From Aequorivita viscosa (GTDB lineage Bacteria; Bacteroidota; Bacteroidia; Flavobacteriales; Flavobacteriaceae): DNA of 64,000 nucleotides. Under the pieces are notes generated by a model. That model did no database searches. It saw only the letters and a program-made list of their open reading frames with translations, and was not told the DNA's origin. The position numbers and the translations under genes are program-made. The stretch is from positions 1 through 64,000 of the forward strand of contig NZ_FNNS01000019.1 in NCBI RefSeq assembly GCF_900106795.1, in the 5' to 3' direction. Positions 16,371 to 24,551 of the stretch are shown one piece after another. The first letter of the stretch is position 1. Every line of letters starts with the position of its first letter.

Positions 16371-17861
16371 ATGAAACGTATTATCTCATTGTTACTATTT
16401 TTTATTTGTTGTTTTTCTCACGTAATCTATGCTCAAGTAGGAATTGGCACAACTAATCCTCACGCTTCTAGTATGCTAGATGTTCAGGCGACTGATAAGG
16501 GAATACTTGTTCCTAGAGTAAGTTTAAGTAGCACATCTGTTCAAGCACCTGTTACAAATCCTGCTGAAGGACTTTTAATTTATAATACAAGCACGGCGGG
16601 CGATGTTACTCCAGGATTCTATTATTGGACTGGTTCAGGGTGGAAATCATTATTGACTTCTGGTGGCGGTGGAGGCGGCGCAGAAGGTTGGGGTTTACGA
16701 GGAAATATTGTTAGTGATGACGACTTCATCGGAACATTGCAAAACTATAAACCTTTAAAATTTAGAATAGATAATAAATATTTTGGGCAGTTTCATCCAC
16801 AAGGTGGAATATCTTTGGGCCTCAATGCCGTTGCCAATAATGATAACGGAATTGCCCTGGGTGAAAATTCTAACGCGGGGACTTCTAATTCTATAGCAGT
16901 AGGTACAGATGCGTCAACATCAACTAGCAATTTGTCAATTGCTATTGGAAATTTAGCAGTTGTTTCGAACCATGAATCGGTAGCATTGGGTAATAATGCG
17001 AAATCACCAGGTCATTCAGCTATTTCATTAGGAGTTGATACAAATGCTTCGGGTGAAGGTTCGGCAGCTCTGGGTAGAGAGGCGTCTGCTTCTGGTCAGT
17101 TTTCTACCGCAATTGGCTATGGCGCAACTGTTTCGCAACCTAATACAATTCGGTTGGGAAATAACGATGCAAAGGTTGGAATAGGAACTTCAACCCCTCA
17201 TGTTTCGAGTGTATTAGATATTAGTGCTACAAACAAAGGGATACTTATTCCAAGAGTTGCTTTAACATCTACTACAGATCAAGGAACAATTACACAACTA
17301 GCTGTTAGTCTATTGGTTTATAATACAAATACTGCTTCAGATGTAACACCTGGGTTTTATTATTGGACTGGTACTGTTTGGAAAGCATTATCGTCGTCGG
17401 GAGGCGGTGGAGGCGGCAACTCTTCTTTTGGTGAAAGATATTACACTACCGATGAAGTAGTAACTTTAAATCAAACGGATGATATAGCAGCTCCAAATGG
17501 TACGGCAAATCCTAATACCTCAACAAATATTACAACCTCGGGGAGTGGTTTAACATTGACTAGTAATGGGGGAGTTTATAAAGTAACTTTAACTATAACG
17601 TATTCTAAGCAAGATGCTAATCCGAATGTAAATTCAGTTGAATTCTTTATTACAAAACATGGTAATAAGATTGCAAACACTTCGGTAGTCGGTGAGTTGA
17701 ATGATGACTTAAAGAGAAAAACGATCACCATTGTTAAAATATTAACCTTGGACGATTGGGCTACCTATCATTTTGGTGTGGGAAAAACCAACCCACATCC
17801 CGGAGTGAATATTGTTTTACACAAGGATATGACTAATATGACGATTGAACGAATTGATTAA
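16371..17861 (+). CDS. Secreted fibre protein: YadA-type head repeats between two VGIGT modules, C1q-like end
   Basis: A 496-residue exported protein; signal peptide MKRIISLLLFFICCFSHVIYAQ. Module 1 (~23-95) starts VGIGTTNPHASSMLDV and ends in a Gly6 linker. Residues ~140-268 hold ~14-residue YadA-head type repeats (AIALGENSN, SIAVGTDAS, SVALGNNAK, SAISLGVDT, SAALGREAS, STAIGYGAT), which in known proteins wind into a trimeric left-handed beta-roll. Module 2 (~272-355) repeats module 1 (VGIGTSTPHVSSVLDI ... GFYYWTGTVWKAL, Gly6). The last ~140 residues (GVYKVTLTITYSKQ, NSVEFFITKHGNKI) look like a C1q/TNF-like trimeric lobe, an inference. No autotransporter barrel, T9SS tail or lipobox is visible. 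Paralogue at 46024. Confidence 0.85.
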   Translation: MKRIISLLLFFICCFSHVIYAQVGIGTTNPHASSMLDVQATDKGILVPRVSLSSTSVQAPVTNPAEGLLIYNTSTAGDVTPGFYYWTGSGWKSLLTSGGGGGGAEGWGLRGNIVSDDDFIGTLQNYKPLKFRIDNKYFGQFHPQGGISLGLNAVANNDNGIALGENSNAGTSNSIAVGTDASTSTSNLSIAIGNLAVVSNHESVALGNNAKSPGHSAISLGVDTNASGEGSAALGREASASGQFSTAIGYGATVSQPNTIRLGNNDAKVGIGTSTPHVSSVLDISATNKGILIPRVALTSTTDQGTITQLAVSLLVYNTNTASDVTPGFYYWTGTVWKALSSSGGGGGGNSSFGERYYTTDEVVTLNQTDDIAAPNGTANPNTSTNITTSGSGLTLTSNGGVYKVTLTITYSKQDANPNVNSVEFFITKHGNKIANTSVVGELNDDLKRKTITIVKILTLDDWATYHFGVGKTNPHPGVNIVLHKDMTNMTIERID

Positions 17862-17887
17862 ACTTTGACATAGCTATTTTAATTCAA

Positions 17888-17926
17888 CAAAAAACTCCTG
17901 AGTTTTAATGCTCAGGAGTTTTCAAT
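17888..17926. terminator. Bidirectional terminator between convergent genes
   Basis: Perfect 12-bp inverted repeat AAAACTCCTGAG (17891-17902) / CTCAGGAGTTTT (17911-17922), with A and T runs on either side. It lies between the fibre gene (plus) and the PLP enzyme gene (minus). Confidence 0.85.
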
Positions 17927-17944
17927 CGTTTTATTTGTTAAGGA

Positions 17945-19144
17945 TTACAAAACCCCAACTTCGACCATACACTCGCGCATCATGGTATATGTTCGCTCTA
18001 TATCGTTGTCTAATCCAATACTAAAACGGATTAAACCATCGCTCAGTCCCATTTCCTTTTGTTCTTCTTCTGAAATTTCAGATGAAGTAGAGGACCCTGG
18101 AGCACTGAACAACGTTTTGTAGAAACCTAAGCTCACAGCTAAGTATCCGAGGTTGCGCTCTTGCATTAATTCCATCAATTCATTTGCTTTATCAAGAGAA
18201 CCAACATCCACGGTCAGCATTCCACCAAAACCGTACTCTTTGTTCATCATTTTTTTGAAAAGTTCGTGTCCCGAATGCGATTTTAACCCAGGATAAACAG
18301 TTCTTAATCCGTCTTTTTCAAACTTTTCGGCTAGAAATAAAGCGTTCGTGCTATGTTGCTTAATACGAATATGAAGTGTTCTTAGGTTTTTTAAAATCGA
18401 AGAAGCACGCAAACTATCCATTGCAGGTCCTAATAACATATTGGCGCCATCGTTCACATTTCGTAAGCTGTCTATAAATTCTTGCGAGCCACAAGCTACA
18501 CCTCCCATGGTATCGCTACTACCGTTAATGAATTTTGTTAAACTGTGTAACACAACGTCTGCTCCTAATTTGGCAGGAGAAATACTCAATGGCGAAAAGG
18601 TATTGTCAACCATTAACTGCAAATTGTGTTTTTTGGCAATTTTTGACAACGCTTCAATATCTGCGATTTCCAAAAGTGGATTGCTAACAGTTTCACAATA
18701 CAGAATTTTAGTGTTCTTGGTAATTGCAGCTTCCACTTCATCTAGTTTAGTTATATCGACGAATGAAGTTTCAATGTTCAATCTAGGGGCAAAGTTCTTT
18801 AAAAAGGCATACGTTCCGCCATAAATAGTGCGGCTGGAAACAATATGTTCTCCTGCTTTACAAAGTTGTAAAATTGCCGGGGTTATAGCCCCCATTCCAG
18901 TTGCTGCAACATTGGCAGTTTCTGTGCCTTCCATTGCCGCTAAAGCTTGTCCTAAATATAGGTTTGAAGGTGTAGAATGACGAGAATATAAATAACACCC
19001 TTCTGCATTGCCTTCAAAAGTATCGAACATTGTTTTTGCTGAAAGGAATGTATATGTAGACGAATCGGAAATTGAAGGATTTACTCCGCCGTATTCACCG
19101 AAATATTGTAAATCTTGAATTTTATCTGCTGGTTTAAAGGCCAT
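17945..19144 (-). CDS. Cys/Met metabolism PLP enzyme (methionine gamma-lyase/cystathionine gamma-synthase type)
   Basis: A 399-residue gamma-family PLP enzyme. Features: YLYSRHSTPSNLYLGQALAAMEGTE in two parts (Tyr-Ser-Arg and the Glu-Gly-Thr-Glu segment), ATGMGAITPAILQL, the cofactor lysine in HSLTKFINGSSDTMGG, and SLGFYKTLFSAPGSSTSSE near the C-terminus followed by LIRFSIGLDN. I start at ATG 19144 (MAFKPADK); the frame extends 21 codons upstream, but those residues do not resemble the family and would shift the start past the intergenic region. Methionine gamma-lyase is the usual annotation for this flavobacterial form; cystathionine gamma-synthase/lyase or O-acylhomoserine sulfhydrylase cannot be excluded. 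Monocistronic. Confidence 0.88.
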   Translation of the reverse strand: MAFKPADKIQDLQYFGEYGGVNPSISDSSTYTFLSAKTMFDTFEGNAEGCYLYSRHSTPSNLYLGQALAAMEGTETANVAATGMGAITPAILQLCKAGEHIVSSRTIYGGTYAFLKNFAPRLNIETSFVDITKLDEVEAAITKNTKILYCETVSNPLLEIADIEALSKIAKKHNLQLMVDNTFSPLSISPAKLGADVVLHSLTKFINGSSDTMGGVACGSQEFIDSLRNVNDGANMLLGPAMDSLRASSILKNLRTLHIRIKQHSTNALFLAEKFEKDGLRTVYPGLKSHSGHELFKKMMNKEYGFGGMLTVDVGSLDKANELMELMQERNLGYLAVSLGFYKTLFSAPGSSTSSEISEEEQKEMGLSDGLIRFSIGLDNDIERTYTMMRECMVEVGVL

Positions 19145-19504
19145 AATAAGTTTTTTTGGTATTCCACAAATTTGCAAAAATTGAGACTGATATAAAAGCA
19201 AAGACACTTTAATTATTTAAGACAAATTTGTAATTATAAAACGGAAATAGAAATTCAATTGTAATGTTTTCAGTTTAAAGGCTTCATAAGTTAATCTAGA
19301 TGAAACGAATGAAATTTTAATTACTTCTTTTCCTCACTTTTATTCTGTTCTATTTTACCTGTAATATTGAGAAGTTTAGCACATTGATAGCGAACGTGAA
19401 CGCTATATGGATGAACTGGGTTTTGAAGAACATAAAGAATAAAGGGTAACTGGTTCTGTTGAAAATTTTTGCGCCCAAGAGAGCTATTTGATAAAACAAG
19501 TATT
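19145..19504. other. Gene-free stretch
   Basis: Together with the octamer array and promoter that follow, this makes a ~470-bp gap before lpdA. A 63-codon minus-strand frame (19321-19512) exists, but it has no recognisable domain, no promoter and odd composition; I regard it as noise. I see no RNA gene or clear hairpin. Confidence 0.4.
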
Positions 19505-19571
19505 AAACTCATAAACTTCTAAACTCATAAACTTTTAAACTAATATTAAACCTCTAAATTTTTAAACTATT
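19505..19571. repeat. Octamer array (AAACTYNT-like) upstream of lpdA
   Basis: AAAC occurs at 19505, 19513, 19521, 19529 and 19537, exactly 8 bp apart; after an 11-bp step the same phase resumes at 19548 (AAAC), 19556 (AAAT) and 19564 (AAAC). Units include AAACTCAT, AAACTTCT, AAACTTTT and AAACCTCT. The array runs into the -33 region of the predicted lpdA promoter. Confidence 0.7.
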
Positions 19572-19590
19572 AAGCAGAATCGTACCTTTG
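19561..19590 (+). promoter_or_regulatory. Putative lpdA promoter
   Basis: TACCTTTG at 19583-19590 fits TAnnTTTG; TTT at 19561-19563 sits 19 bp upstream where TTTG/TTG is expected. The ATG is 26 bases downstream. Confidence 0.5.
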
Positions 19591-19616
19591 TTACTTCATT
19601 TAAAAAACATAAAAAA

Positions 19617-21017
19617 ATGTCTAAATATGATGTAGCAGTAATAGGGTCTGGCCCTGGTGGATATGTTGCCGCGATTCGTTGCGCACAATTAGGGTTAAAA
19701 ACCGCCATCATTGAAAAATACAATGTTTTGGGAGGCACATGTCTAAATGTGGGCTGTATTCCAAGTAAAGCTTTGTTAGATTCGTCTCACCATTACGAAG
19801 ACGCGATAAAGCATTTTGAGGAGCACGGTATTGAAATTCCTGGAGATGTTAAACTGAATTTCAAAAAAATGATAGCTCGTAAAGCTGCTGTCGTTGAGCA
19901 AACTACCAAAGGCATCGATTATTTAATGGATAAGAATAAAATTGATGTATATACAGGTACTGGTGCTTTTAAAGATGCTACTCATATTGTTATCTCTGGT
20001 GAAAAGGAGCAAACCATTGAAGCTAAAAACACCATCATCGCGACAGGAAGTAAGCCTAGTTCGCTTCCATTTATAAAATTAGACAAAGAGCGCGTTATCA
20101 CATCTACAGAAGCCTTGAGTCTTAATGAAGTACCAAAACATCTAGTCGTAATTGGCGGTGGCGTTATTGGTTTAGAATTAGGTCAGGTGTATCGACGTTT
20201 GGGAGCTGAGGTTTCCGTAGTTGAATATATGGATCGCATTATTCCAACAATGGACGGCGGACAAAGCAAGGAATTGCTTAAAGTCATGAAAAAGCAAGGG
20301 GTGAAATTCTATCTTTCCCATAAAGTTTCTGCAGTTTCCAAGAAAGGGAAGGAAGTGACCATTACAGCAACAGACAAAAAAGATGAGGAAGTTACTTTAA
20401 AAGGCGATTACTGCTTGGTTTCTGTTGGAAGAAAGCCGTTTACCGATGGTCTTAAAGCTGAAAATGCTGGTATTAAGGTAACCGAGCGAGGAATGATTGA
20501 TGTAAACGACCAACTACAGACAAACATTAAAAATATTTATGCAATTGGCGACGTGGTTCGTGGAGCGATGCTTGCACACAAAGCTTCGGAAGAAGGAACA
20601 TTAGTTGCCGAAATTATTGCAGGGCAGAAGCCACATATTAATTATAACTTAATTCCAGGAGTGGTTTATACGTGGCCAGAAGTTGCTTCGGTTGGAAAAA
20701 CTGAAGAGCAGCTAAAAGAAGCCAAGGTAGAATATAAATCAGGTCAATTCCCGATGCGCGCTTTAGGAAGAAGTCGTGCGAGTGGAGATCTTGACGGTTT
20801 TGTTAAGATTCTTTCCGATAAGAAAACAGACGAGGTTCTAGGTGTCCATATGGTTGGAGCCCGTGTAGCCGATTTAATTGCGGAAGCAGTAGTGGCAATG
20901 GAATATCGTGCTAGTGCTGAGGACATAGCCAGAATGAGCCACGCACACCCAACCTATGCCGAAGCTGTTAAAGAAGCCGCACTTGCAGCAACAGAAAACA
21001 GACCACTGCATATTTAA
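19617..21017 (+). CDS. lpdA: Dihydrolipoyl dehydrogenase (E3)
   Basis: A 466-residue FAD flavoenzyme that reoxidises dihydrolipoamide with NAD+ for the pyruvate, 2-oxoglutarate and branched-chain dehydrogenases and the glycine cleavage system. FAD motif GSGPGGYVAA (10-19), redox-active disulfide GGTCLNVGCIPSKA (C42, C47), NAD motif VIGGGVIGLELG, second FAD motif YAIGDVVRGAMLAHKA, and C-terminal catalytic His/Glu in SHAHPTYAEAVKEA. Full length. It is a single gene with promoter and terminator, so it serves complexes encoded elsewhere; gcvT at 25466 is a plausible client. Confidence 0.97.
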   Translation: MSKYDVAVIGSGPGGYVAAIRCAQLGLKTAIIEKYNVLGGTCLNVGCIPSKALLDSSHHYEDAIKHFEEHGIEIPGDVKLNFKKMIARKAAVVEQTTKGIDYLMDKNKIDVYTGTGAFKDATHIVISGEKEQTIEAKNTIIATGSKPSSLPFIKLDKERVITSTEALSLNEVPKHLVVIGGGVIGLELGQVYRRLGAEVSVVEYMDRIIPTMDGGQSKELLKVMKKQGVKFYLSHKVSAVSKKGKEVTITATDKKDEEVTLKGDYCLVSVGRKPFTDGLKAENAGIKVTERGMIDVNDQLQTNIKNIYAIGDVVRGAMLAHKASEEGTLVAEIIAGQKPHINYNLIPGVVYTWPEVASVGKTEEQLKEAKVEYKSGQFPMRALGRSRASGDLDGFVKILSDKKTDEVLGVHMVGARVADLIAEAVVAMEYRASAEDIARMSHAHPTYAEAVKEAALAATENRPLHI

Positions 21018-21035
21018 TGCTTTATTACAGAATTG

Positions 21036-21064
21036 AAAAAGTCCCGCGATTGTGGGACTTTTTT
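21036..21064 (+). terminator. lpdA terminator
   Basis: GTCCCGC (21041-21047) pairs with GTGGGAC (21052-21058, one G-U pair) around GATT, preceded by five A and followed by six T. Confidence 0.9.
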
Positions 21065-21128
21065 ATTAAATGGAATCAAAATTTCAAAAACGTGAACCCT
21101 ATTTTTGGTCTTCGTAATATGGTTGTAA

Positions 21129-22124
21129 CTATTGCGTTTTCATAAATCGCCGTATGGCAACCCATTGCTTCAACATATCCCGTGCATCTTGTGCTGGATA
21201 TCCTAAAACGGTTTTTCCTGGTTCAACATCGTTCATTACGCCCGAACCAGCACCAACAGTCGCGCCAGAATTTATAGTTGTATGATCTTTAATTGATGCA
21301 CTTCCTCCTATAATAACGCCATCGCCTAAGGTTACCGAGCCTGCGAGTCCGCTATGGCCTGCCATAATACAAAAACGCCCCATAACAGAGTTGTGGGCTA
21401 TTTGCACTAAGTTGTCAATTTTACAACCATCACCGACAATCGTTGAACTGAATTTTGCTCTATCAACGCACGAATTTGCCCCAATTTCAACATAATGTCC
21501 AATAATCACATTTCCTATTTGAGGTATTTTAACCAGTCCTCGACCATCGTCGCTTGGTCTATATCCGAAGCCATCAGCCCCGATACTTACATTGGTATGG
21601 AAAATACAGTGGCTGCCAATAATACAGCGTTCGCGAATTACAGTTCCTGACCAAACCACAGTATTGCTGCCAATAGTAGTTTCGTCGAACACACATACAT
21701 TTGGGTATAATAGTACACCACTTCCTAACTCAACATCTTTTCCTACGTAGCAGTTTGCGCCAATTTTACAACCTTCGCCAATTATTGCAGTTTCATGAAT
21801 AACTGCTGTTGGATGTATGTCTGTGTCAAATACAGGAGCTGGTGGATTGTAAAGTTCCAAGATTTGAGCCATCGCTAAATCTACATTTTTCACTTTAATT
21901 AAGGCACGATTCGTACCTGGTTCAAGTGTAGCGTTTTGGCCTACAAGTGCTGCCGATGCTTTGGAGTCTGCCCAGAACTTTTCATATTTCTTGCTTCCTA
22001 TAAATGTAATTTGATTACTATTCGCTTTTTTAATCTCTTCGGGACCTTCAATTTTATGATCGGTATAGCCTATTAATTCACCTTTTAGAAGGTTGTTTAT
22101 TTCGATTATGGAGTAGGATTTCAT
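21129..22124 (-). CDS. lpxD: UDP-3-O-acylglucosamine N-acyltransferase (LpxD)
   Basis: A 331-residue trimeric acyltransferase that adds the N-linked 3-hydroxy fatty acid to UDP-glucosamine in lipid A synthesis. N-terminal uridine-binding domain (~1-100; NQITFIGSKKYEKFWADSKA), then a left-handed beta-helix of hexapeptide repeats (~105-300; IIGEGCKIGANCYVGKDVEL) containing NVSIGADGFGYRPS and the catalytic histidine in NLVQIAHNSVMGRFC, and a helical end. Length is close to E. coli LpxD (341). Many Bacteroidota have two LpxD-like genes, one next to lpxC/lpxA; this isolated copy may be the second, so strict acyl specificity is uncertain. Confidence 0.92.
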   Translation of the reverse strand: MKSYSIIEINNLLKGELIGYTDHKIEGPEEIKKANSNQITFIGSKKYEKFWADSKASAALVGQNATLEPGTNRALIKVKNVDLAMAQILELYNPPAPVFDTDIHPTAVIHETAIIGEGCKIGANCYVGKDVELGSGVLLYPNVCVFDETTIGSNTVVWSGTVIRERCIIGSHCIFHTNVSIGADGFGYRPSDDGRGLVKIPQIGNVIIGHYVEIGANSCVDRAKFSSTIVGDGCKIDNLVQIAHNSVMGRFCIMAGHSGLAGSVTLGDGVIIGGSASIKDHTTINSGATVGAGSGVMNDVEPGKTVLGYPAQDARDMLKQWVAIRRFMKTQ

Positions 22125-22308
22125 TGTCTAAGTGGTTTTCGTTAAAATGTGTTTTTTAATCTTTTAGCAAATAATCTAAATTTGTTTCAATTGAATTCGT
22201 GATGCCTTCAATTTTTAGTGATTTTAAAATCAACACGACAATAAAACCTTTGAATTTTTTCAAATATAAAATAAAACATCTGTTTTTGTTCAGTATCGTT
22301 GCAGCAAA

Positions 22309-22346
22309 AAAAAGCCATCTCAAATTTTCACTTGAGATGGCTTTTA
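22309..22346 (-). terminator. yebC terminator
   Basis: 13-bp inverted repeat AAAGCCATCTCAA (22311-22323) / TTGAGATGGCTTT (22332-22344), followed on the minus strand by a run of T. It lies 25 bp past the yebC stop. The rest of the gap up to lpxD's start (22125-22308) holds nothing I can name. Confidence 0.85.
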
Positions 22347-22369
22347 CATTATTATTCTTATTTTATGAT

Positions 22370-23095
22370 TTATTCTTCTTCCGAAGACTCCTCCATTGTA
22401 TGGTATACGTTCTGCACGTCATCGTCTTCTTCAATTCTTTCTAGGAGTTTTTCAACAGCGGCGGCTTCTTCTGGAGTTAGTTTTTTGGTTACTTGCGGAA
22501 TTCGCTCAAAACCAGAAGAAAGGATTTCGATATTCTTTTCTTCCAAGAAGGATTGAATGTCGCCAAAACTTTCAAAAGGGGCGTAGATTAGTATACCGTC
22601 TTCGTCTTCAAAAATTTCTTCTAAACCGTGATCGATTAATTCAAGTTCGAGCTCTTCAATGTCCATATTTTCCGGATTGATGCGAAAATTACAAGTATGA
22701 TCAAACATAAAGGAAACGGAACCTGAAGTTCCTAAACTTCCGTCGCACTTATTAAAATGCATACGAATGTTAGCAACAGTTCGTGTGTTATTGTCTGTAG
22801 CAGTTTCAATTAAAATCGCAATTCCGTGAGGAGCATATCCTTCAAAAATTACTTCTTTATAATCTCCAAGACTTTTGTCGCTAGCCCGTTTTATGGCACG
22901 TTCAACATTATCTTTGGGCATGTTAACCGACTTGGCGTTTTGGATTACAGCCCGTAATCTCGCATTGGTATCAGGGTCTGGGCCGCCCTCTTTTACTGCC
23001 ATTACAATGTCTTTTCCGATTCTTGTAAAGGCTTTAGACATTGCTGACCAACGCTTCATTTTCCTCGCTTTTCTAAATTCAAAAGCTCTTCCCAT
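22370..23095 (-). CDS. yebC: YebC/PmpR/TACO1 family protein
   Basis: A 241-residue protein of the YebC family. Members have been described as DNA-binding regulators and, more recently, as ribosome-associated factors that ease translation of proline stretches. Start MGRAFEFRKARKMKRWSAMSK is the flavobacterial version of the MAGHSKW.. N-terminus; AVKEGGPDPDTNARLRAVIQNAK, MPKDNVERAIKRA and FEGYAPHGIAILIETATDNNTRT are family signatures. C-terminus is very acidic (EDDDVQNVYHTMEESSEEE). The missing HSKW box is common in TACO1-like forms of this phylum. Single gene. Confidence 0.93.
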   Translation of the reverse strand: MGRAFEFRKARKMKRWSAMSKAFTRIGKDIVMAVKEGGPDPDTNARLRAVIQNAKSVNMPKDNVERAIKRASDKSLGDYKEVIFEGYAPHGIAILIETATDNNTRTVANIRMHFNKCDGSLGTSGSVSFMFDHTCNFRINPENMDIEELELELIDHGLEEIFEDEDGILIYAPFESFGDIQSFLEEKNIEILSSGFERIPQVTKKLTPEEAAAVEKLLERIEEDDDVQNVYHTMEESSEEE

Positions 23096-23192
23096 TTCTT
23101 ATACTTCTTTAAATTATTTGGAGAATAAATTCGCCAATGTAACTGATTCAAATTTCTGACTTCAAATATAAAAAAATCCAAAAGTGAATTTC

Positions 23193-23295
23193 CAAATTCC
23201 AAAAAAATTAACCTCATTTGGAATTTGTTTTTTGTTATTTGGTTCTTATTTGAAATTTGGTGCTTATTTACCCTTTGGCTCTTGTTATTTGGTGT
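23193..23295 (-). repeat. CCAAAT-type short repeats with a terminator-like hairpin
   Basis: The plus strand shows TTATTT at 23235, 23246, 23264 and 23285 among repeated ATTTGG words. At the far end is a perfect 11-bp inverted repeat CAAATTCCAAA (23193-23203) / TTTGGAATTTG (23217-23227). Transcripts of the pterin dehydratase gene would run through the repeats into this hairpin, so it may act as its terminator. Confidence 0.5.
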
Positions 23296-23296
23296 T

Positions 23297-23578
23297 TTAG
23301 CCTATCAAGTCGTCAATGATTTTCGCTAGTTCAAAATCTTTTTCAGTTACACCATCGGCATCGTGGCTGGAAAGAAATATTTCTAAAGTGTTGTACACAT
23401 TTGTCCATTCTGGATGATGCCCCAATTTTTCAGCTTCGAAGGCAATGCGGGTCATAGCCGAAAAAGCTTCTTTAAAATTTTCGAAATCAAAAACAGTGTG
23501 AAGGGCATCCATTTCGTAATCCCATCCTTCAAAGTCTTTCAGTTTTTCTTCAATTTGTTGTTTTGTCAATGCTTTCAT
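23297..23578 (-). CDS. phhB: 4a-hydroxytetrahydrobiopterin dehydratase
   Basis: A 93-residue pterin-4a-carbinolamine dehydratase, which regenerates the pterin cofactor used by aromatic amino acid hydroxylases. Active-site motif EKLGHHPEWTNVYNTLEIFL (51-70) with the paired histidines, and SHDADGVTEKDFELAKIID near the end. Length is normal. Phenylalanine hydroxylase is not in the window, so the pathway link is from family knowledge. Downstream of an SDR-glsA-gcvT group on the same strand but separated by 94 bp. Confidence 0.95.
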   Translation of the reverse strand: MKALTKQQIEEKLKDFEGWDYEMDALHTVFDFENFKEAFSAMTRIAFEAEKLGHHPEWTNVYNTLEIFLSSHDADGVTEKDFELAKIIDDLIG

Positions 23579-23672
23579 AATTGTTTGTTTTATAGTATTC
23601 TTAAATTGTGATTATTATATTACTGCCTATTGGGTTGTTCAAGTTTTGCGATTTCAACTTCAATCCCCATTC

Positions 23673-24533
23673 CTATTTAACTGATGCGATTTCTTCGTTT
23701 AAACTACTTTCTTCTATCACTTCTGAAACGGTTATTTGATATTGTCTTGGTAATTTATTCGTCTTTGGAAGTATTGCCTTGTATCTGTCTTCATTGCTGC
23801 TAAAAACACTTTTAAAGATAGGCATATTATCTCCAATTTTGGACGTAATCTCCCTGAAAAGATCTTCGTGGTGAATCATATCATTACTCCCTAAGTGAAA
23901 TATTCCGTGTAAAGATTGATTGATAATATAATGAATTTGTTGGCATACCTTATTAATTGTGGTCGCGCTAACCACCAAATTTGGATACACTTCAAAAGTG
24001 GCCTCGTGCCGAATGCACTGACGTAGGTGAAAAATTGTTGGCGAATTGATGCCAAGTACTATAGGTAAACGCAAGATAGCAGTCTGTGAAGGAACTTTTT
24101 CCAGCAATAGCTTTTCAACCAAAATTTTGAATTTTCCGAAAGACGATTCGGAAAGTGTTACATCATTTTCATACGACGGATAGCGCCATTTTGCATCAAA
24201 TACTTCAGAAGACGAAACATACAGAACCGAACAGTTTTGATTGAGCAATGCGTAATCGGCAATTTCCCGATGGACTTTTAATAGGCTTTCATAATTGCCT
24301 GTGAGTGCTGATATAATTACGGTTGGACGAATGGTATTCAACAATAAGAACGTGGAGTTTTCCTCGATACAATATTGGTGAAAAATTTTATTTTCCGAAA
24401 AAAGTCCGTGTTGTTTGCAGTATGTGGCGCGTACGTGAAAATAGGGGGGGAGCTCCTTGTAAATTGAATTTCCAATAAAACCACTTCCGCCTAAAATTAA
24501 AATCCGCTCCTTCTCCTTCTTCTTTTCCTGCAT
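23673..24533 (-). CDS. RmlD-like NAD(P)-dependent SDR with catalytic Tyr replaced
   Basis: A 286-residue extended short-chain dehydrogenase/epimerase resembling dTDP-4-dehydrorhamnose reductase. Rossmann motif ILGGSGFIG (13-21), VIISALTGNYES, VLYVSSSEVFDAKWRYPSYE (103-122). The expected YxxxK is FGKFK (F132, K136), so the catalytic tyrosine is missing. The C-terminal part (VSATTINKVCQQIHYI, GIFHLGSND) matches the RmlD substrate-binding half. It lies 18 bp after glsA in the gcvT-glsA row. It may bind nucleotide without redox catalysis or use another residue. Substrate unknown. Confidence 0.75.
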   Translation of the reverse strand: MQEKKKEKERILILGGSGFIGNSIYKELPPYFHVRATYCKQHGLFSENKIFHQYCIEENSTFLLLNTIRPTVIISALTGNYESLLKVHREIADYALLNQNCSVLYVSSSEVFDAKWRYPSYENDVTLSESSFGKFKILVEKLLLEKVPSQTAILRLPIVLGINSPTIFHLRQCIRHEATFEVYPNLVVSATTINKVCQQIHYIINQSLHGIFHLGSNDMIHHEDLFREITSKIGDNMPIFKSVFSSNEDRYKAILPKTNKLPRQYQITVSEVIEESSLNEEIASVK

Positions 24534-24551
24534 TAAAATTTCGTTACTTGC

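Noticed and set aside
16371-17861. Phage tail fibre as part of a prophage
   Set aside because: A signal peptide is present, and no phage structural, lysis or integrase genes are nearby.
19321-19512. Minus-strand 63-codon frame in the gap before lpdA
   Set aside because: No recognisable domain, no promoter, and its beginning overlaps the octamer array; probably chance.
22199-22444. Plus-strand 81-codon frame (and overlapping frames) near the yebC end
   Set aside because: They overlap the yebC terminator and the antisense of yebC; composition is that of a shadow frame.
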